Notes: generated by a model from the letters alone, not told the origin. Positions 30,970 to 40,881 are shown, numbered from the stretch's first letter. The stretch is DNA of 64,000 nt from Roseibium hamelinense (GCF_007830545.1 NZ_VLLF01000007.1:186001-250000), one strand, 5' to 3'. Made by a program: numbers and translations.

Positions 30970-32667
30970 ATGATTTCGCGTCGCGATTTTCTTCAGGTTG
31001 GGATGGCTGCGTCTGCGATCGTCGGCGCCTCAGGGTTCGGTAAATGGGCCCGCCTTGCTGCGCAGCAGGCCCTGACGCAAGATCAGTTGCTTGAGTTTGA
31101 AACATTCGGGAATATCTCCCTCATTCACGTCACAGACATTCACGCCCAGCTGAAGCCAATCTATTTCCGGGAGCCGTCCGAGAACATAGGCGTCGGCGGA
31201 AATAAAGGCGCAGTTCCACACGTAACTGGCGCTCAGTTCCGCAAACTCTATGGCATCGAAGACGGAAGCCCGAGCCATTATGCCTTGAGCTCCGGCGACT
31301 TTGCGTCTCTGGCAAAAGGCTACGGCCAGGTCGGCGGTCTGGATCGTGTTGCAACCGTGATCAAGGCCATCCGGGCCGACCGTCCCGATGCCATTCTGCT
31401 TGACGGAGGCGACACTTGGCACGGATCCTATACCTGCCACAAGACGCAAGGCCAGGACATGGTCAACGTCATGAACGCGCTCAACCCGGATGCCATGACG
31501 TTCCATTGGGAATTCACGCTGGGAAGCGACCGTGTCACCGAAATCGTTGAAAATCTGCCGTTTGCGGCGCTTGGGCAGAACATCTTCGATGTTGAGTGGG
31601 ACGAGCCGACAGAGCTGTTTCCACCCTATAAGATGTTCGAGCGCGGCGGCACCAAGATCGCCGTGATAGGCCAGGCGTTCCCTTACATGCCGATTGCCAA
31701 CCCGGGTTGGATGTTCCCTGAGTTCGCCTTCGGGATCCGCGATGAAAATATGCAGGCCATGGTGGACGAAGTCCGGGCTGAGGGCGCGCAATGCGTGGTC
31801 GTGTTGAGCCACAATGGTTTCGACGTGGACAAGAAAATGGCCACCGTTGTCAGTGGTATCGACGTCATTTTGTCCGGCCATACCCATGATGCCTTGCCCG
31901 AACCGGTTCTGTCGGGAAAAACGATCATTGTTCCGTCGGGGTCGAACGGCAAGTTTGTCAGCCGGATCGATCTGGACGTGCGGAACGGTCAGATGATGGG
32001 CTACCGCCACAAGCTGATCCCGGTGTTTTCCGATGTGATCACGCCCGATGCCGAAGTTGCGGCGCTAATTGACGAGCAACGTGCTCCCTATCTTTCGGAG
32101 CTCACGGAAGTGATCGGAAAGACCGACAGCCTGTTGTATCGCCGGGGCAATTTCAACGGGACCTGGGATGACCTGATTTGTGACGCCTTGCTCTCTGAAC
32201 GGGATGCGGAAATTGCCTTGAGCCCGGGTGTGCGCTGGGGTCCGTCGCTGGTTCCCGGACAGGACATTACCCGGGAAGACATCTTCAACGTGACTTCCAT
32301 GACTTATGGCAAGGCGTACCGGACTGAAATGACGGGCGAATTCCTGAAGGTCGTTCTGGAAGATGTTGCGGACAATATTTTCAATCCAGATCCCTACTAC
32401 CAGCAGGGCGGCGACATGGTGCGCACGGGTGGCCTTGGCTATCGCATCGATATCGGACAGCCGCAGGGCAGCCGGATCTCGAACATGACCCTCCTGAAGA
32501 CTGGCGAAGCCATTGACCCGGCGCGGTCTTACGTCATCGCCGGCTGGGCGAGTGTGAACGAGGGCACGGAAGGCCCGCAGATCTGGGACGTTGTTGAAGA
32601 CCATATCCGCAAGCTCGGCACGGTCACGACGCAGCCCAACAACAGCGTTGAAGTTATTGGTGCATAG
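30970..32667 (+). CDS. soxB: SoxB: sulfate thiohydrolase
   Basis: At 565 residues this is the usual size for the di-manganese SoxB of the 5'-nucleotidase superfamily. It has a Tat signal (MISRRDFLQVGMAAS), metal-site motifs DIHAQLKP near residue 56, LLDGGDTWHGS near 145 and VVLSHNGFDVDKKM near 278, and SGHTHDALPEP near 307. It hydrolyses sulfate from the SoxYZ-bound intermediate in the periplasm. The soxC gene follows directly. Confidence 0.96.
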   Translation: MISRRDFLQVGMAASAIVGASGFGKWARLAAQQALTQDQLLEFETFGNISLIHVTDIHAQLKPIYFREPSENIGVGGNKGAVPHVTGAQFRKLYGIEDGSPSHYALSSGDFASLAKGYGQVGGLDRVATVIKAIRADRPDAILLDGGDTWHGSYTCHKTQGQDMVNVMNALNPDAMTFHWEFTLGSDRVTEIVENLPFAALGQNIFDVEWDEPTELFPPYKMFERGGTKIAVIGQAFPYMPIANPGWMFPEFAFGIRDENMQAMVDEVRAEGAQCVVVLSHNGFDVDKKMATVVSGIDVILSGHTHDALPEPVLSGKTIIVPSGSNGKFVSRIDLDVRNGQMMGYRHKLIPVFSDVITPDAEVAALIDEQRAPYLSELTEVIGKTDSLLYRRGNFNGTWDDLICDALLSERDAEIALSPGVRWGPSLVPGQDITREDIFNVTSMTYGKAYRTEMTGEFLKVVLEDVADNIFNPDPYYQQGGDMVRTGGLGYRIDIGQPQGSRISNMTLLKTGEAIDPARSYVIAGWASVNEGTEGPQIWDVVEDHIRKLGTVTTQPNNSVEVIGA

Positions 32668-32688
32668 GTGAGGCAGGGAGCCGGATTG

Positions 32689-33963
32689 ATGGACAACAAC
32701 ACGAAAACCTCCCGCAGGTCCTTTCTCAAGGGAAGCGTGGCTCTGGCAGGGGCCTCGGTCGCGGCGGGCGCTGCGAGTGCAAAGGAAGCCGATCCGCTGA
32801 TCACAGAGGTTCAGGAATGGGCCTCGCTTACAGGCGCCGGAGTGGATGAGACACCGTACGGCTTGCCGATCAGCTTCGAGAAAGACGTCGTGCGCCGGAA
32901 TGTTGAATGGTTGACGGCGTCACCGATCTCCTCGATCAATTTTACACCCATCCATGCCCTGGACGGCACGATCACGCCCCAAGGCTGCGCCTTTGAGCGG
33001 CACCACTCGGGGGCCATCGAGCTGCGCAAGGAAGACTACCGTTTGATGATCAACGGGTTGGTCGACCGGCCGCTTGTGTTTAACTATCCCGATCTTGAGC
33101 GGTTTCCCCGCGAGAACCACGTCTATTTCTGCGAATGCGCGGCGAATACAGGCATGGAATGGGCAGGTGCCCAGCTGAACGGTGCGCAATTCACGCATGG
33201 CATGATCCACAACATGGAATACACCGGCGTTCCCCTGCGCACATTGCTGAAAGAGGCCGGGCTGGATGCCGCTGGAGACCTGAAGAACAAGTGGGTCTAT
33301 GTGGAAGGGGCCGATGCCTCCTCAAATGGCCGGTCGATCCCCATGGAAAAGGCCCTTGATGACGTTCTGGTCGCCTTCAAGGCGAACGGCGAAGCCCTGC
33401 GCATGGAGCACGGCTATCCGGTTCGCCTGGTCGTTCCCGGCTGGGAGGGCAACATGTGGGTCAAGTGGCTGCGCCGGATCGAAGTCACGGACATGGCCGT
33501 CGAAAGCCGCGAGGAAACCTCCAAATACACTGACGTTTACGAGGACGGGACTGCGCGCAAATGGACGTGGGTGATGGACGCCAAGTCTGTGATCACCTCG
33601 CCAAGTCCGCAAATGCCAATCACGCATGGGCAGGGCCCACTTGTGATTTCAGGTCTCGCGTGGTCTGGCCATGGCAAGATTACCCGAGTGGATGTATCGA
33701 AGGACGGCGGCATCACCTGGGAAACCGCACGCCTTGGAAAACAGGGCGACAGCAAGGCGCTCACCCGGTTCTACCTGGACACGGACTGGGACGGAAATCC
33801 CATGCTCTTGCAATCGCGCGCGATGGACGAGACCGGCTACGTGCAGCCAACGAAAAACCAGCTGCGTGAGGTGCGTGGCGAGAACGCCGTCTATCACAAC
33901 AACTGTATCCAAACCTGGTTTGTGAACGAAAATGGGGTCGCCGAGAATGTCGAAGTCTCTTAA
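32689..33963 (+). CDS. soxC: SoxC: molybdenum-cofactor subunit of sulfur dehydrogenase
   Basis: This 424-residue sulfite-oxidase-family protein has a Tat signal (TSRRSFLKGSVALAGAS). The molybdenum-ligating Cys lies in YFCECAANTGMEWAG near residue 150, and dimerisation-domain sequences follow in the C-terminal third. With SoxD it oxidises the sulfane sulfur on SoxYZ, so this organism should oxidise thiosulfate fully to sulfate without sulfur globules. A GTG at 32668 is possible, but AGGGAG fits the ATG at 32689. Confidence 0.95.
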   Translation: MDNNTKTSRRSFLKGSVALAGASVAAGAASAKEADPLITEVQEWASLTGAGVDETPYGLPISFEKDVVRRNVEWLTASPISSINFTPIHALDGTITPQGCAFERHHSGAIELRKEDYRLMINGLVDRPLVFNYPDLERFPRENHVYFCECAANTGMEWAGAQLNGAQFTHGMIHNMEYTGVPLRTLLKEAGLDAAGDLKNKWVYVEGADASSNGRSIPMEKALDDVLVAFKANGEALRMEHGYPVRLVVPGWEGNMWVKWLRRIEVTDMAVESREETSKYTDVYEDGTARKWTWVMDAKSVITSPSPQMPITHGQGPLVISGLAWSGHGKITRVDVSKDGGITWETARLGKQGDSKALTRFYLDTDWDGNPMLLQSRAMDETGYVQPTKNQLREVRGENAVYHNNCIQTWFVNENGVAENVEVS

Positions 33964-35251
33964 GGAAATCGTCCTCCCGGTCGCTGGCGGCACCGCTCTG
34001 GCCCTTTCCGCCGCCTTGCTGATCGCAAACATGGATTACGGGCAGAAAAAGATTGCCTCTCTTGAAAGCAAGGTTGAACAAGTCTCCCTGCAGGCGGAAG
34101 ACGCAGCCCAGCGGGCAAGCCAGGAGGCGCAAACTGTTTCCGAACTGCGTCAGAAGGTTGCCGAGATCCAGGTCCTTTCCGAACAGCGCGCAGCTGCCGG
34201 CAGCGACATGACAGAACCGGCCCTGCCGAAGGAAGGCGCTTTCGGCCTTGGACGCGAAGCGATGCCTGAAGAAGTGGCGGCCTGGGATGTGGACGTCCTG
34301 CCCGACGGCCGCGGACTGCCGGAAGGCCGTGGAGATGTTTTCACCGGCGATGAAGTGTTCGCGGAAAAATGCGCATCTTGTCACGGCGACTTTGCTGAAG
34401 GTGTCGACAACTGGCCGGTCCTGGCAGGTGGCTTTGACACGCTGGGTGACAAAGACCCAGTAAAGACCGTCGGCTCGTACTGGCCTTATTTGTCGACCGT
34501 GTGGGATTATGTCCATCGGTCAATGCCATTTGGCGAGGCTCAGACCCTCACCGCGGACGAAACCTATGCGATCGTTGCCTACATTCTTTACTCCAACGAT
34601 CTCGTGGATGACGACTTCGAACTCAGCCACGAGAACTTTGCCGAGTTCGAAATGTACAATACGGATGGTTTTGTGATCGATGACCGTCCGGAGCTCGAGT
34701 ATTCCAAGTGGCGCACCGAACCTTGCATGGAAAACTGCAAGCCAAGCGTCGAGATCACAATGCGCGCAACATTTCTGGACGTGACGCCGGAAGGTGGCGG
34801 CGAATCGGTCATGAACGACGCCAGTGCAGAGGATACGCCTACCTTCGTGGCGAATGCTCCGGCAAGCAACACACCAAGCGATACAGCCAGCGGGACGGAA
34901 AGCGTTGCCGTTTTGAGCGCAGATATCGATCCCAAGCTTATCGCATCCGGACAGAAGGTTTTCCGCAAATGCCAAGCCTGTCATGACGTCGGCGCAGGGG
35001 CGAAAAACAAGTCCGGGCCGCAGCTGAACGGCCTGATCGGCCGCCCAATGGGCTCAGTCGAAAGCTTTAACTATTCGAAGGTGTTCAAGACCGCTCATGA
35101 AGAAGGCAGGGTTTGGGACGAAGCTGCGTTGGCCGAATTTCTGGCCAAGCCCAAGTCCTTCATGAAAGGCACGAAAATGGCGTTCTCCGGTCTCCGGAAG
35201 GAACAGGATCTGGATGCCATCACCGCCTATCTGAAGTCGGTTGGAGACTAG
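33947..35251 (+). CDS. soxD: SoxD: diheme cytochrome c subunit of sulfur dehydrogenase
   Basis: The N-terminus of this 434-residue protein has one membrane helix (VLPVAGGTALALSAALLIANM), then a predicted coiled coil (KKIASLESKVEQVSLQAEDA onward). Two cytochrome c domains follow, with CASCHGDFAEG near residue 144 and CQACHDVGAGAKNKSGPQLNG near 343. The second domain resembles class I cytochrome c. The start overlaps the end of soxC; ATG at 33932 would add five residues. It accepts electrons from SoxC. Confidence 0.92.
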   Translation: MSKSLKEIVLPVAGGTALALSAALLIANMDYGQKKIASLESKVEQVSLQAEDAAQRASQEAQTVSELRQKVAEIQVLSEQRAAAGSDMTEPALPKEGAFGLGREAMPEEVAAWDVDVLPDGRGLPEGRGDVFTGDEVFAEKCASCHGDFAEGVDNWPVLAGGFDTLGDKDPVKTVGSYWPYLSTVWDYVHRSMPFGEAQTLTADETYAIVAYILYSNDLVDDDFELSHENFAEFEMYNTDGFVIDDRPELEYSKWRTEPCMENCKPSVEITMRATFLDVTPEGGGESVMNDASAEDTPTFVANAPASNTPSDTASGTESVAVLSADIDPKLIASGQKVFRKCQACHDVGAGAKNKSGPQLNGLIGRPMGSVESFNYSKVFKTAHEEGRVWDEAALAEFLAKPKSFMKGTKMAFSGLRKEQDLDAITAYLKSVGD

Positions 35252-35257
35252 ATCGAT

Positions 35258-35962
35258 ATGCGGCTCTTCGGGATCATCTTTGTCATAGCTGCGGTGGCAA
35301 TCTCTTCTGCCGCCGTTGCCGATGACTTTGGAGACCCGGCTGCCGGGGAGCAAGTTTACCGGCAATGCAAGAGCTGTCACCAGGTTGGCGATGGCGCAAA
35401 GCATCGGATTGGCCCGCATCTCAACGGAATATTCGGGCGTCAGGCTGCAAGCCATGACGGCTTTAGGTACTCCAAGGCTCTGAGCCGAGCGGGCACCAGC
35501 GGATTGGAATGGCATGCCGACACCCTGGATGCGTTCTTGGAAAATCCGAAAGCCATTGCCAGCGGAACGCGGATGAGTTTCCCCGGCCTCAAAAAACCCA
35601 AAGACAGGCTGGATCTGATCGCGTATCTGCGCGCCTTTTCCGACAACCCGGCCAATATACCAGAGGCTGATCCGACTGCATCGCCGACCGATCATGACAT
35701 CGACCCAGCCATTCTCGCGCTGAAGGGTGATCCGGAATACGGAGAATATCTGAGCAGCGAATGCACCACATGCCATCAAACAAGTGGTGGTGATGACGGC
35801 ATCCCGTCCATCGTGTTGTGGCCTGAGGAAGACTTCGTGCTCGCAATGCACGCCTACAAAAACAAGAAAAGGTCTCATCCTGTCATGCAGATGATGGCAG
35901 GACGGCTGAACGCGGAGGAGATAGCGGCGCTGGCTGCCTATTTTGCCGGGCTCGAGGAATAA
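35258..35962 (+). CDS. soxE: SoxE: diheme c-type cytochrome
   Basis: This 234-residue precursor has a signal peptide (MRLFGIIFVIAAVAISSAAVAD) and two heme sites: CKSCHQVGDGAKHRIGPHLNG near residue 38 and CTTCHQTSGGDDG near 169. SoxE is the cytochrome partner of the flavoprotein SoxF, whose gene follows. The order soxD-soxE-soxF is as in known clusters. Confidence 0.9.
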   Translation: MRLFGIIFVIAAVAISSAAVADDFGDPAAGEQVYRQCKSCHQVGDGAKHRIGPHLNGIFGRQAASHDGFRYSKALSRAGTSGLEWHADTLDAFLENPKAIASGTRMSFPGLKKPKDRLDLIAYLRAFSDNPANIPEADPTASPTDHDIDPAILALKGDPEYGEYLSSECTTCHQTSGGDDGIPSIVLWPEEDFVLAMHAYKNKKRSHPVMQMMAGRLNAEEIAALAAYFAGLEE

Positions 35963-35987
35963 CAACAGTGCATTTATGGAGGAAGAA

Positions 35988-37247
35988 ATGACACTGAACA
36001 GACGGCAGTTTATCGGAACTTCGGCCGCGATGGCGACGGTCCTTTCGGCGCCAATGGTCAAGGCACAAGGCAAACCGCGTGTGGTTGTCGTAGGTGGCGG
36101 CGCGGGCGGGGCGACGGCGGCCCGCTATCTGGCCAAAGATAGCAAAGGGGGCATTGATGTCACCCTGGTCGAGCCGACGCGGAAGTACTACACCTGCTTC
36201 TTTTCCAACCTTTATCTCGGCGGTTTCAAAGAAATCGAAGATATTGGCCACACCTACGGCGGCTTGGCGGCTGGTGGTGTGAATGTGGTCCATGATTGGG
36301 CCGTTGGTGTGGACCGGGCAGCCAAAACAGTCTCGCTGGCCGGTGGCGTTTCTGTTCCATACGACAAGCTGATTCTGAGCCCGGGCATCGACTTTGTGGA
36401 TGGCGCTGTCGACGGGTGGGGGCTCAGCGCGCAAAACGCAATGCCCCATGCCTACAAGGCAGGATCTCAGTCCGAGCTCCTGAAGGCTCAGCTTCAGGCC
36501 ATGCCGGAAGGCGGCGTGTTTGCAATGGTCGCTCCGCCCAACCCGTATCGTTGCCCGCCAGGCCCCTATGAGCGTGTGTCGATGGTGGCGCATTTCCTCA
36601 AGCAGAACAATCCGACGGCCAAAATTATCGTCGCGGATCCGAAACCGAAATTCTCCAAGATGTCCTTGTTCCAGGAAGGCTGGGCGAACCACTATGAAGG
36701 CATGGTCGACTGGATTGGCGAGGACTTCGGCGGGGGGAATGTGTCCGTCGATCCGGCCGCAATGACCGTGACCATCGACGGCGAAGAAACCAAAGTGGAT
36801 GTCTGCAACGTGATCCCCGCCATGAAGGCAGGCCGGATTGCAGAGCTTGCAGGCGTCACCGATGGCAATTGGGCACCGGTGAACGCGGCGGACATGTCAA
36901 CGAAAGCAGATGCGGACGTCTATGTGCTTGGCGACGCCGCAAGCCAGGGAGACATGCCCAAGTCAGGCTATTCCGCGAACTCTCAAGCCAAGGTTTGCGC
37001 CAACGCAGTCCGCGGTGCTCTTACAGGCTCAAAGGTGTTCCCGGCGAAGTTTGCCAACACCTGCTGGTCGCTTATCGCCTCGAACGATGGGGTCAAGGTT
37101 GGCGCAACCTATGAAGCAACGCCGGAAAAAATCGCCAAGGTTGACGGGTTTATTTCCCAAACAGGAGAAAGCGCCGACCTGCGCAAGGCGACCTACGAGG
37201 AATCCGAAGGGTGGTACACGGGCATCACCACCGACATGCTCGGATGA
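35988..37247 (+). CDS. soxF: SoxF: FAD flavoprotein of the flavocytochrome c sulfide dehydrogenase type
   Basis: The 419-residue protein has a Tat signal (NRRQFIGTSAAMATVLSAPMVKA) and an FAD-binding start (RVVVVGGGAGGATAARYLA). The two redox cysteines are in YYTCFFSNLYLGGF near residue 68 and NPYRCPPGPYERVSM near 188, as in flavocytochrome c sulfide dehydrogenases. It oxidises sulfide with SoxE as electron acceptor. Its ATG has GGAGGAAGAA before it. Confidence 0.93.
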   Translation: MTLNRRQFIGTSAAMATVLSAPMVKAQGKPRVVVVGGGAGGATAARYLAKDSKGGIDVTLVEPTRKYYTCFFSNLYLGGFKEIEDIGHTYGGLAAGGVNVVHDWAVGVDRAAKTVSLAGGVSVPYDKLILSPGIDFVDGAVDGWGLSAQNAMPHAYKAGSQSELLKAQLQAMPEGGVFAMVAPPNPYRCPPGPYERVSMVAHFLKQNNPTAKIIVADPKPKFSKMSLFQEGWANHYEGMVDWIGEDFGGGNVSVDPAAMTVTIDGEETKVDVCNVIPAMKAGRIAELAGVTDGNWAPVNAADMSTKADADVYVLGDAASQGDMPKSGYSANSQAKVCANAVRGALTGSKVFPAKFANTCWSLIASNDGVKVGATYEATPEKIAKVDGFISQTGESADLRKATYEESEGWYTGITTDMLG

Positions 37248-37255
37248 TTAGAGAT

Positions 37256-37303
37256 TGCGGCGCACCTGAGGTTTTTCAAACCTAAAAACCACGGGGCGCC
37301 GCA
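37256..37303 (+). terminator. hairpin structure after soxF
   Basis: TGCGGCGC pairs with GCGCCGCA at the outside and GGTTTTT with AAAAACC inside, making a two-part stem between soxF and the DUF302 gene. The DUF302 gene is only 36 bases further on, so read-through is possible. Confidence 0.5.
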
Positions 37304-37339
37304 GTTCGAAGCTTGCCCGGCCACAAGGAGGCACAAGCT

Positions 37340-37774
37340 ATGAAAAGCTTTATACTTGCTGCAGCGATGAGCATCGGCTTCATGGCTTCTGCGCAGGCAG
37401 AAGAGCCGTTTACCTATGCTTTCGATGGATCCTTTGAAGACGCCACCTTTGCTGTCGAGAACGCGATCGTCGGCCAGGGGCTCGTCATCGATTACGTCAG
37501 CCATGTGGGCGACATGCTGAACCGCACCGGTGAGGATGTCGGGAGCGAGGCGATGATATTCAAAAACGCCGATATTTTCTTGTTTTGCTCTGCGGTCATT
37601 TCCCGGCAGGTGATGGAAAAAGACCCCATGAACATCACCCATTGTCCCTACGGGATCTTCGTTATGGAGACCGACAATGGCGTCACCATCGGTCATAGGG
37701 ACTATCCGGATGGATCCATGCAGGCAGTCGAGAACCTGATGCAGCAAATCGTTGCGGAGGCCGTGGGGAATTGA
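37340..37774 (+). CDS. periplasmic DUF302-family protein
   Basis: This is a 144-residue protein with a signal peptide ([22 protein letters not shown]), then a DUF302-like domain ([54 protein letters not shown]). The family function is not settled; members often sit next to sulfur or redox genes. A single mature Cys region is present ([16 protein letters not shown]). AAGGAGGCACAAGCT gives a good ribosome binding site for ATG 37340. The stop overlaps the hemA start (TGATG), so the two are coupled. Confidence 0.8.
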   Translation: MKSFILAAAMSIGFMASAQAEEPFTYAFDGSFEDATFAVENAIVGQGLVIDYVSHVGDMLNRTGEDVGSEAMIFKNADIFLFCSAVISRQVMEKDPMNITHCPYGIFVMETDNGVTIGHRDYPDGSMQAVENLMQQIVAEAVGN

Positions 37775-38988
37775 TGGACTACAACGGCTTTTTTCGCGCA
37801 GAGCTCGACACTCTGCGAGAGGACGGGAATTACCGGACCTTCGCAGAACTTGAGCGCCACTGCGGCAACTTCCCCAATGCCAGCTGGCACAACGGTGCTG
37901 GGGACGTGAAGATCTGGTGTTCAAATGACTACCTCGGTATGGGCCAGCACCCCACTGTGCTGGCCGCTATGCATGAGGCCCTCGACCGGTGCGGCGCCGG
38001 GGCGGGAGGCACGCGCAACATTTCCGGCAACACGCATGATCATGCGCTTTTGGAGGCTGAGATTGCCGATCTGCACAACAAGGACGCCGCGCTTTTGTTC
38101 ACCTCCGGGTATGTGGCGAACTGGTCGGCACTTGGAACGTTGGCCGCGCGCATTCCGGACTGCGTAGTCCTGTCTGATGCGCTCAATCATGCCTCTATGA
38201 TTGAGGGGATCCGGCATAGCCGCGCCGGAAAGGTGATTTGGAAACACAACGACCTTGAGGATCTGGAGAGAAAGCTCGCCGAGCTCCCGGACGGGCAGCC
38301 AAAACTGATCGCGTTCGAGAGCGTTTATTCGATGGATGGCGACATCGCACCAATTCGCGAGATCTGTGACTTGGCGGATCGCTACGGGGCGATGACCTAT
38401 CTTGATGAGGTGCACGCGGTCGGGCTTTATGGCGCGCGCGGTGCCGGTATCGCCGAGCGGGACGGGGTCATGGACCGCATTACCGTGGTTGAAGGCACTC
38501 TTGGAAAGGCGTTCGGAGTTGTGGGCGGTTACATCGCCGCATCGGCCGAGCTTTGCGACTTTGTGCGTTCATTTGCCAGCGGGTTCATATTCACCACAGC
38601 CCTACCGCCATCAGTTGCCGCGGGTGCAGCAGCTTCGATCCGGCATTTAAAGTGCAGCAGTGAAGAGCGCCGCCGGCAGCAGGAGAATGTTGCTGCAGTC
38701 CGCCGACGTCTTGATGAAATCGGTCTGCCGCATCTGGACAATCCGAGCCATATCATCCCGGTCATGGTAGGCGATCCGGTGAAGTGTAAATTCATTTCGG
38801 ACGTTTTGTTGAAAGACCACGGGATCTACATCCAGCCCATCAATTATCCGACGGTTCCGAAGGGGAGCGAACGCCTCCGCATCACACCGTCTCCGGTTCA
38901 TTCCCAAGAGGACATCGCGCACCTGGTGACCGCGCTGGAGAGCCTATGGACCCGGTGCGAACTGGCACGCCGGCCGGTCGCAGCGTAA
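37774..38988 (+). CDS. hemA: 5-aminolevulinate synthase
   Basis: The protein has 404 residues, standard for the PLP-dependent ALAS of alphaproteobacteria. Key segments are [14 protein letters not shown] near residue 49, [16 protein letters not shown] near 83, [23 protein letters not shown] near 209, and the PLP lysine in [17 protein letters not shown] near 239. It condenses glycine and succinyl-CoA, the first step of heme synthesis. Placing it directly behind the sox genes fits the heme demand of SoxX, SoxA, SoxD and SoxE. It is probably a dedicated second copy, although no other copy can be seen in this window. Confidence 0.92.
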   Translation: MDYNGFFRAELDTLREDGNYRTFAELERHCGNFPNASWHNGAGDVKIWCSNDYLGMGQHPTVLAAMHEALDRCGAGAGGTRNISGNTHDHALLEAEIADLHNKDAALLFTSGYVANWSALGTLAARIPDCVVLSDALNHASMIEGIRHSRAGKVIWKHNDLEDLERKLAELPDGQPKLIAFESVYSMDGDIAPIREICDLADRYGAMTYLDEVHAVGLYGARGAGIAERDGVMDRITVVEGTLGKAFGVVGGYIAASAELCDFVRSFASGFIFTTALPPSVAAGAAASIRHLKCSSEERRRQQENVAAVRRRLDEIGLPHLDNPSHIIPVMVGDPVKCKFISDVLLKDHGIYIQPINYPTVPKGSERLRITPSPVHSQEDIAHLVTALESLWTRCELARRPVAA

Positions 38989-38998
38989 CGCTGCGGCC

Positions 38999-39949
38999 TC
39001 ACTCAAATTCCATTTGTTCATAGACCCGGCCGGCATTTTTGGTCGCAAGTTCTTCGAACGTGTCGAGATGCGCATAGGGGGACTGGTCGACATAGTAGGC
39101 GTCGGCAAGGTCGCCGCCATCGTCCAGATGCTCGCCGATTTTTTTCCGTAGATAGGCAAGGTAGTCGCGCGTGTACCGGCGCACCTGCGCCATGTTGGTC
39201 GGGTGGCCATGGCCCGGAATGACATAGGTTGCGTTCAGGGCCTCAAAGCCGGTCTCCCATGTCTCCAGCCAGTCCGCGACAATTGTATCTTCGAAAATCG
39301 GCAGCATGCGTTCGTGAAACGCCATGTCGCCTGCGATCACAAGGCTCTGTTCCGGTAGCCAGACCTGGGTATCGCCGGGGCCGTGGGCCGGGCCGAGGTG
39401 CAGCACCTCGATCCGGAAATCTCCCATCTCGATGACATGCTTGTCTTGAAATGTTTCGGTCGGTGGAGCAACAAACGTGCCCTCGGCCTTGTCCCTGTTA
39501 TAGCGTTTCATGACTTCCAGAATCTGGTTGCCGCGCTCTTCGATTTCGCGGGCGGCGTCGACATGGGCCAGGATCGGAACACCCTGTTCAGCCCAATAGG
39601 AATTGCCGAGCATTGCGTGCCCTTGGCCATTCTCATCGATGACTAGTCGCACGGGCTGGTCGGTATTGGCCTTGATCTCGTCGTGCAGTGCCTTAGCAAG
39701 GACATATGCCGCGCCGCCATTGATCACGATGACGCCATCCCCGGTGACGATGAAACTGAGATTGTTGTTGTGCCCGGAGTTTTCGTAGGTCGGCGGCGCG
39801 GTGGCGCCGATCGCCGACCAGACATGCGGAATGACCTCCACCGGCTTTGAATACAGCGGCGAGCCCGGGTATTGGTCGGCAATGTCCTCACTGGCATGCG
39901 CCGCGGACACCGCCAGAACGGCGGACAAAAGCACTCCAAGAACGCGCAT
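38999..39949 (-). CDS. periplasmic metallo-beta-lactamase-fold protein with degenerate metal motif (SoxH-like)
   Basis: This 316-residue protein has a signal peptide (MRVLGVLLSAVLAVSAAHASE) and an MBL-type fold. The first metal motif, normally HxHxDH, reads IDENGQGHAMLGN and keeps only the last His. Later motifs are normal: LGPAHGPGDTQVW, VIAGDMAFHERM and VIPGHGHPTNM. It resembles the SoxH-type proteins often found next to sox clusters, of unknown role. The long upstream extension of the frame lies within the next gene; ATG at 39949 overlaps that gene's TGA. Confidence 0.75.
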   Translation of the reverse strand: MRVLGVLLSAVLAVSAAHASEDIADQYPGSPLYSKPVEVIPHVWSAIGATAPPTYENSGHNNNLSFIVTGDGVIVINGGAAYVLAKALHDEIKANTDQPVRLVIDENGQGHAMLGNSYWAEQGVPILAHVDAAREIEERGNQILEVMKRYNRDKAEGTFVAPPTETFQDKHVIEMGDFRIEVLHLGPAHGPGDTQVWLPEQSLVIAGDMAFHERMLPIFEDTIVADWLETWETGFEALNATYVIPGHGHPTNMAQVRRYTRDYLAYLRKKIGEHLDDGGDLADAYYVDQSPYAHLDTFEELATKNAGRVYEQMEFE

Positions 39950-40863
39950 CACGAAGCCTCCGGGACAAAGCGGAATTCGGAGTCGTTGCGCTCCACATGA
40001 CCAATCCCGCCTTTGGGCAAATGGAAACCTGCGATCTTCAGATCGTCGGCGACGATCCGGTCGAAAAGGGCCGCGCGGGTTTTTGCGCCCAGATCGCTGT
40101 CTTGATCCGAACCGCTCGGCCATTCCGGCCGCATAAACGCAACATGATGATTGCCGATTGCGTCGCCGATCACCAGCGCCGCTTCGGAGCCTTGACGCAC
40201 CTCGAAACTCATATGTCCCGGCGTGTGGCCGGGTGTTGAGACGGCTTGTATACCGGGCAGCACTTCGTCTCCGCCGTTAAAGAACTCAACCGCGTCCTCG
40301 ATCGCCTCCAGCCGCCGTTTCGCACCGACGGCCATGGACGCACGGGCTTCTCCGATCGTGTTTACGGTCTCCGGGTTCATCCAATAGTCCCATTCCGCCC
40401 GGCCAATCATGTAGGTCGCATCGTAAAACAGCGGATCGTCAAACTCGTCAAGCAGGCCCCAAATGTGGTCAGGGTGGCCATGGGTGAAGACCACGTGGGT
40501 GACGTCTTCAGGTGCAACATCTACTTTGCCCAAGGCATCAAGCAGTTTTCCGGCCGAAGGCTGAAAGTCAGGTCCGGCTCCCACATCGAACAGCACGGTA
40601 TTGGTTCCGTCCCGATAAAGAGAGACATTGCAGTCTGGTGTCAGCGTCGTCTTGGAGATCCCGGCCTGGCTCAAAAGCGGCGCCAGATCGTCCTGCGGCA
40701 TGGGCTCGAAGATGAAGCTGCCAGGCAGGGTAAGATGCCCGTCGCTGAGGGTCGTGAGCGTGCCGTTGCCGATGGTCGTTTCCGCCACGGCGAACCGGGC
40801 AAGAGGCACACAAAACGGCATCGCGGCGCAGCCGGACAGAAAGGCACGGCGGGACAAAGACAT
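39949..40863 (-). CDS. Tat-exported metallo-beta-lactamase-fold hydrolase
   Basis: A 304-residue protein starting with a Tat signal (MSLSRRAFLSGCAAMPFCV) and then a complete MBL metal site: FTHGHPDHIWGL, STPGHTPGHMSFEV, LVIGDAIGN, and a closing His (AGFHLPKGGIGH). It belongs to the same broad family as quinoprotein-relay or alkyl/thiosulfatase-like hydrolases. It is translationally coupled to the second MBL gene, and an ATTC-N8-GAAT site stands in its promoter, suggesting membership of the SoxR regulon. The substrate is unknown; a sulfur compound is plausible. Confidence 0.8.
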   Translation of the reverse strand: MSLSRRAFLSGCAAMPFCVPLARFAVAETTIGNGTLTTLSDGHLTLPGSFIFEPMPQDDLAPLLSQAGISKTTLTPDCNVSLYRDGTNTVLFDVGAGPDFQPSAGKLLDALGKVDVAPEDVTHVVFTHGHPDHIWGLLDEFDDPLFYDATYMIGRAEWDYWMNPETVNTIGEARASMAVGAKRRLEAIEDAVEFFNGGDEVLPGIQAVSTPGHTPGHMSFEVRQGSEAALVIGDAIGNHHVAFMRPEWPSGSDQDSDLGAKTRAALFDRIVADDLKIAGFHLPKGGIGHVERNDSEFRFVPEAS

Positions 40864-40881
40864 GGCGTTCCCTTTCTTTAA

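Noticed and set aside
7137-35251. Treating the two sets of genes called soxA, soxB and soxD as one pathway
   Set aside because: The set at 6.5-11.7 kb is sarcosine oxidase and the set at 28.7-35.3 kb is sulfur oxidation. The names coincide but the proteins are unrelated.
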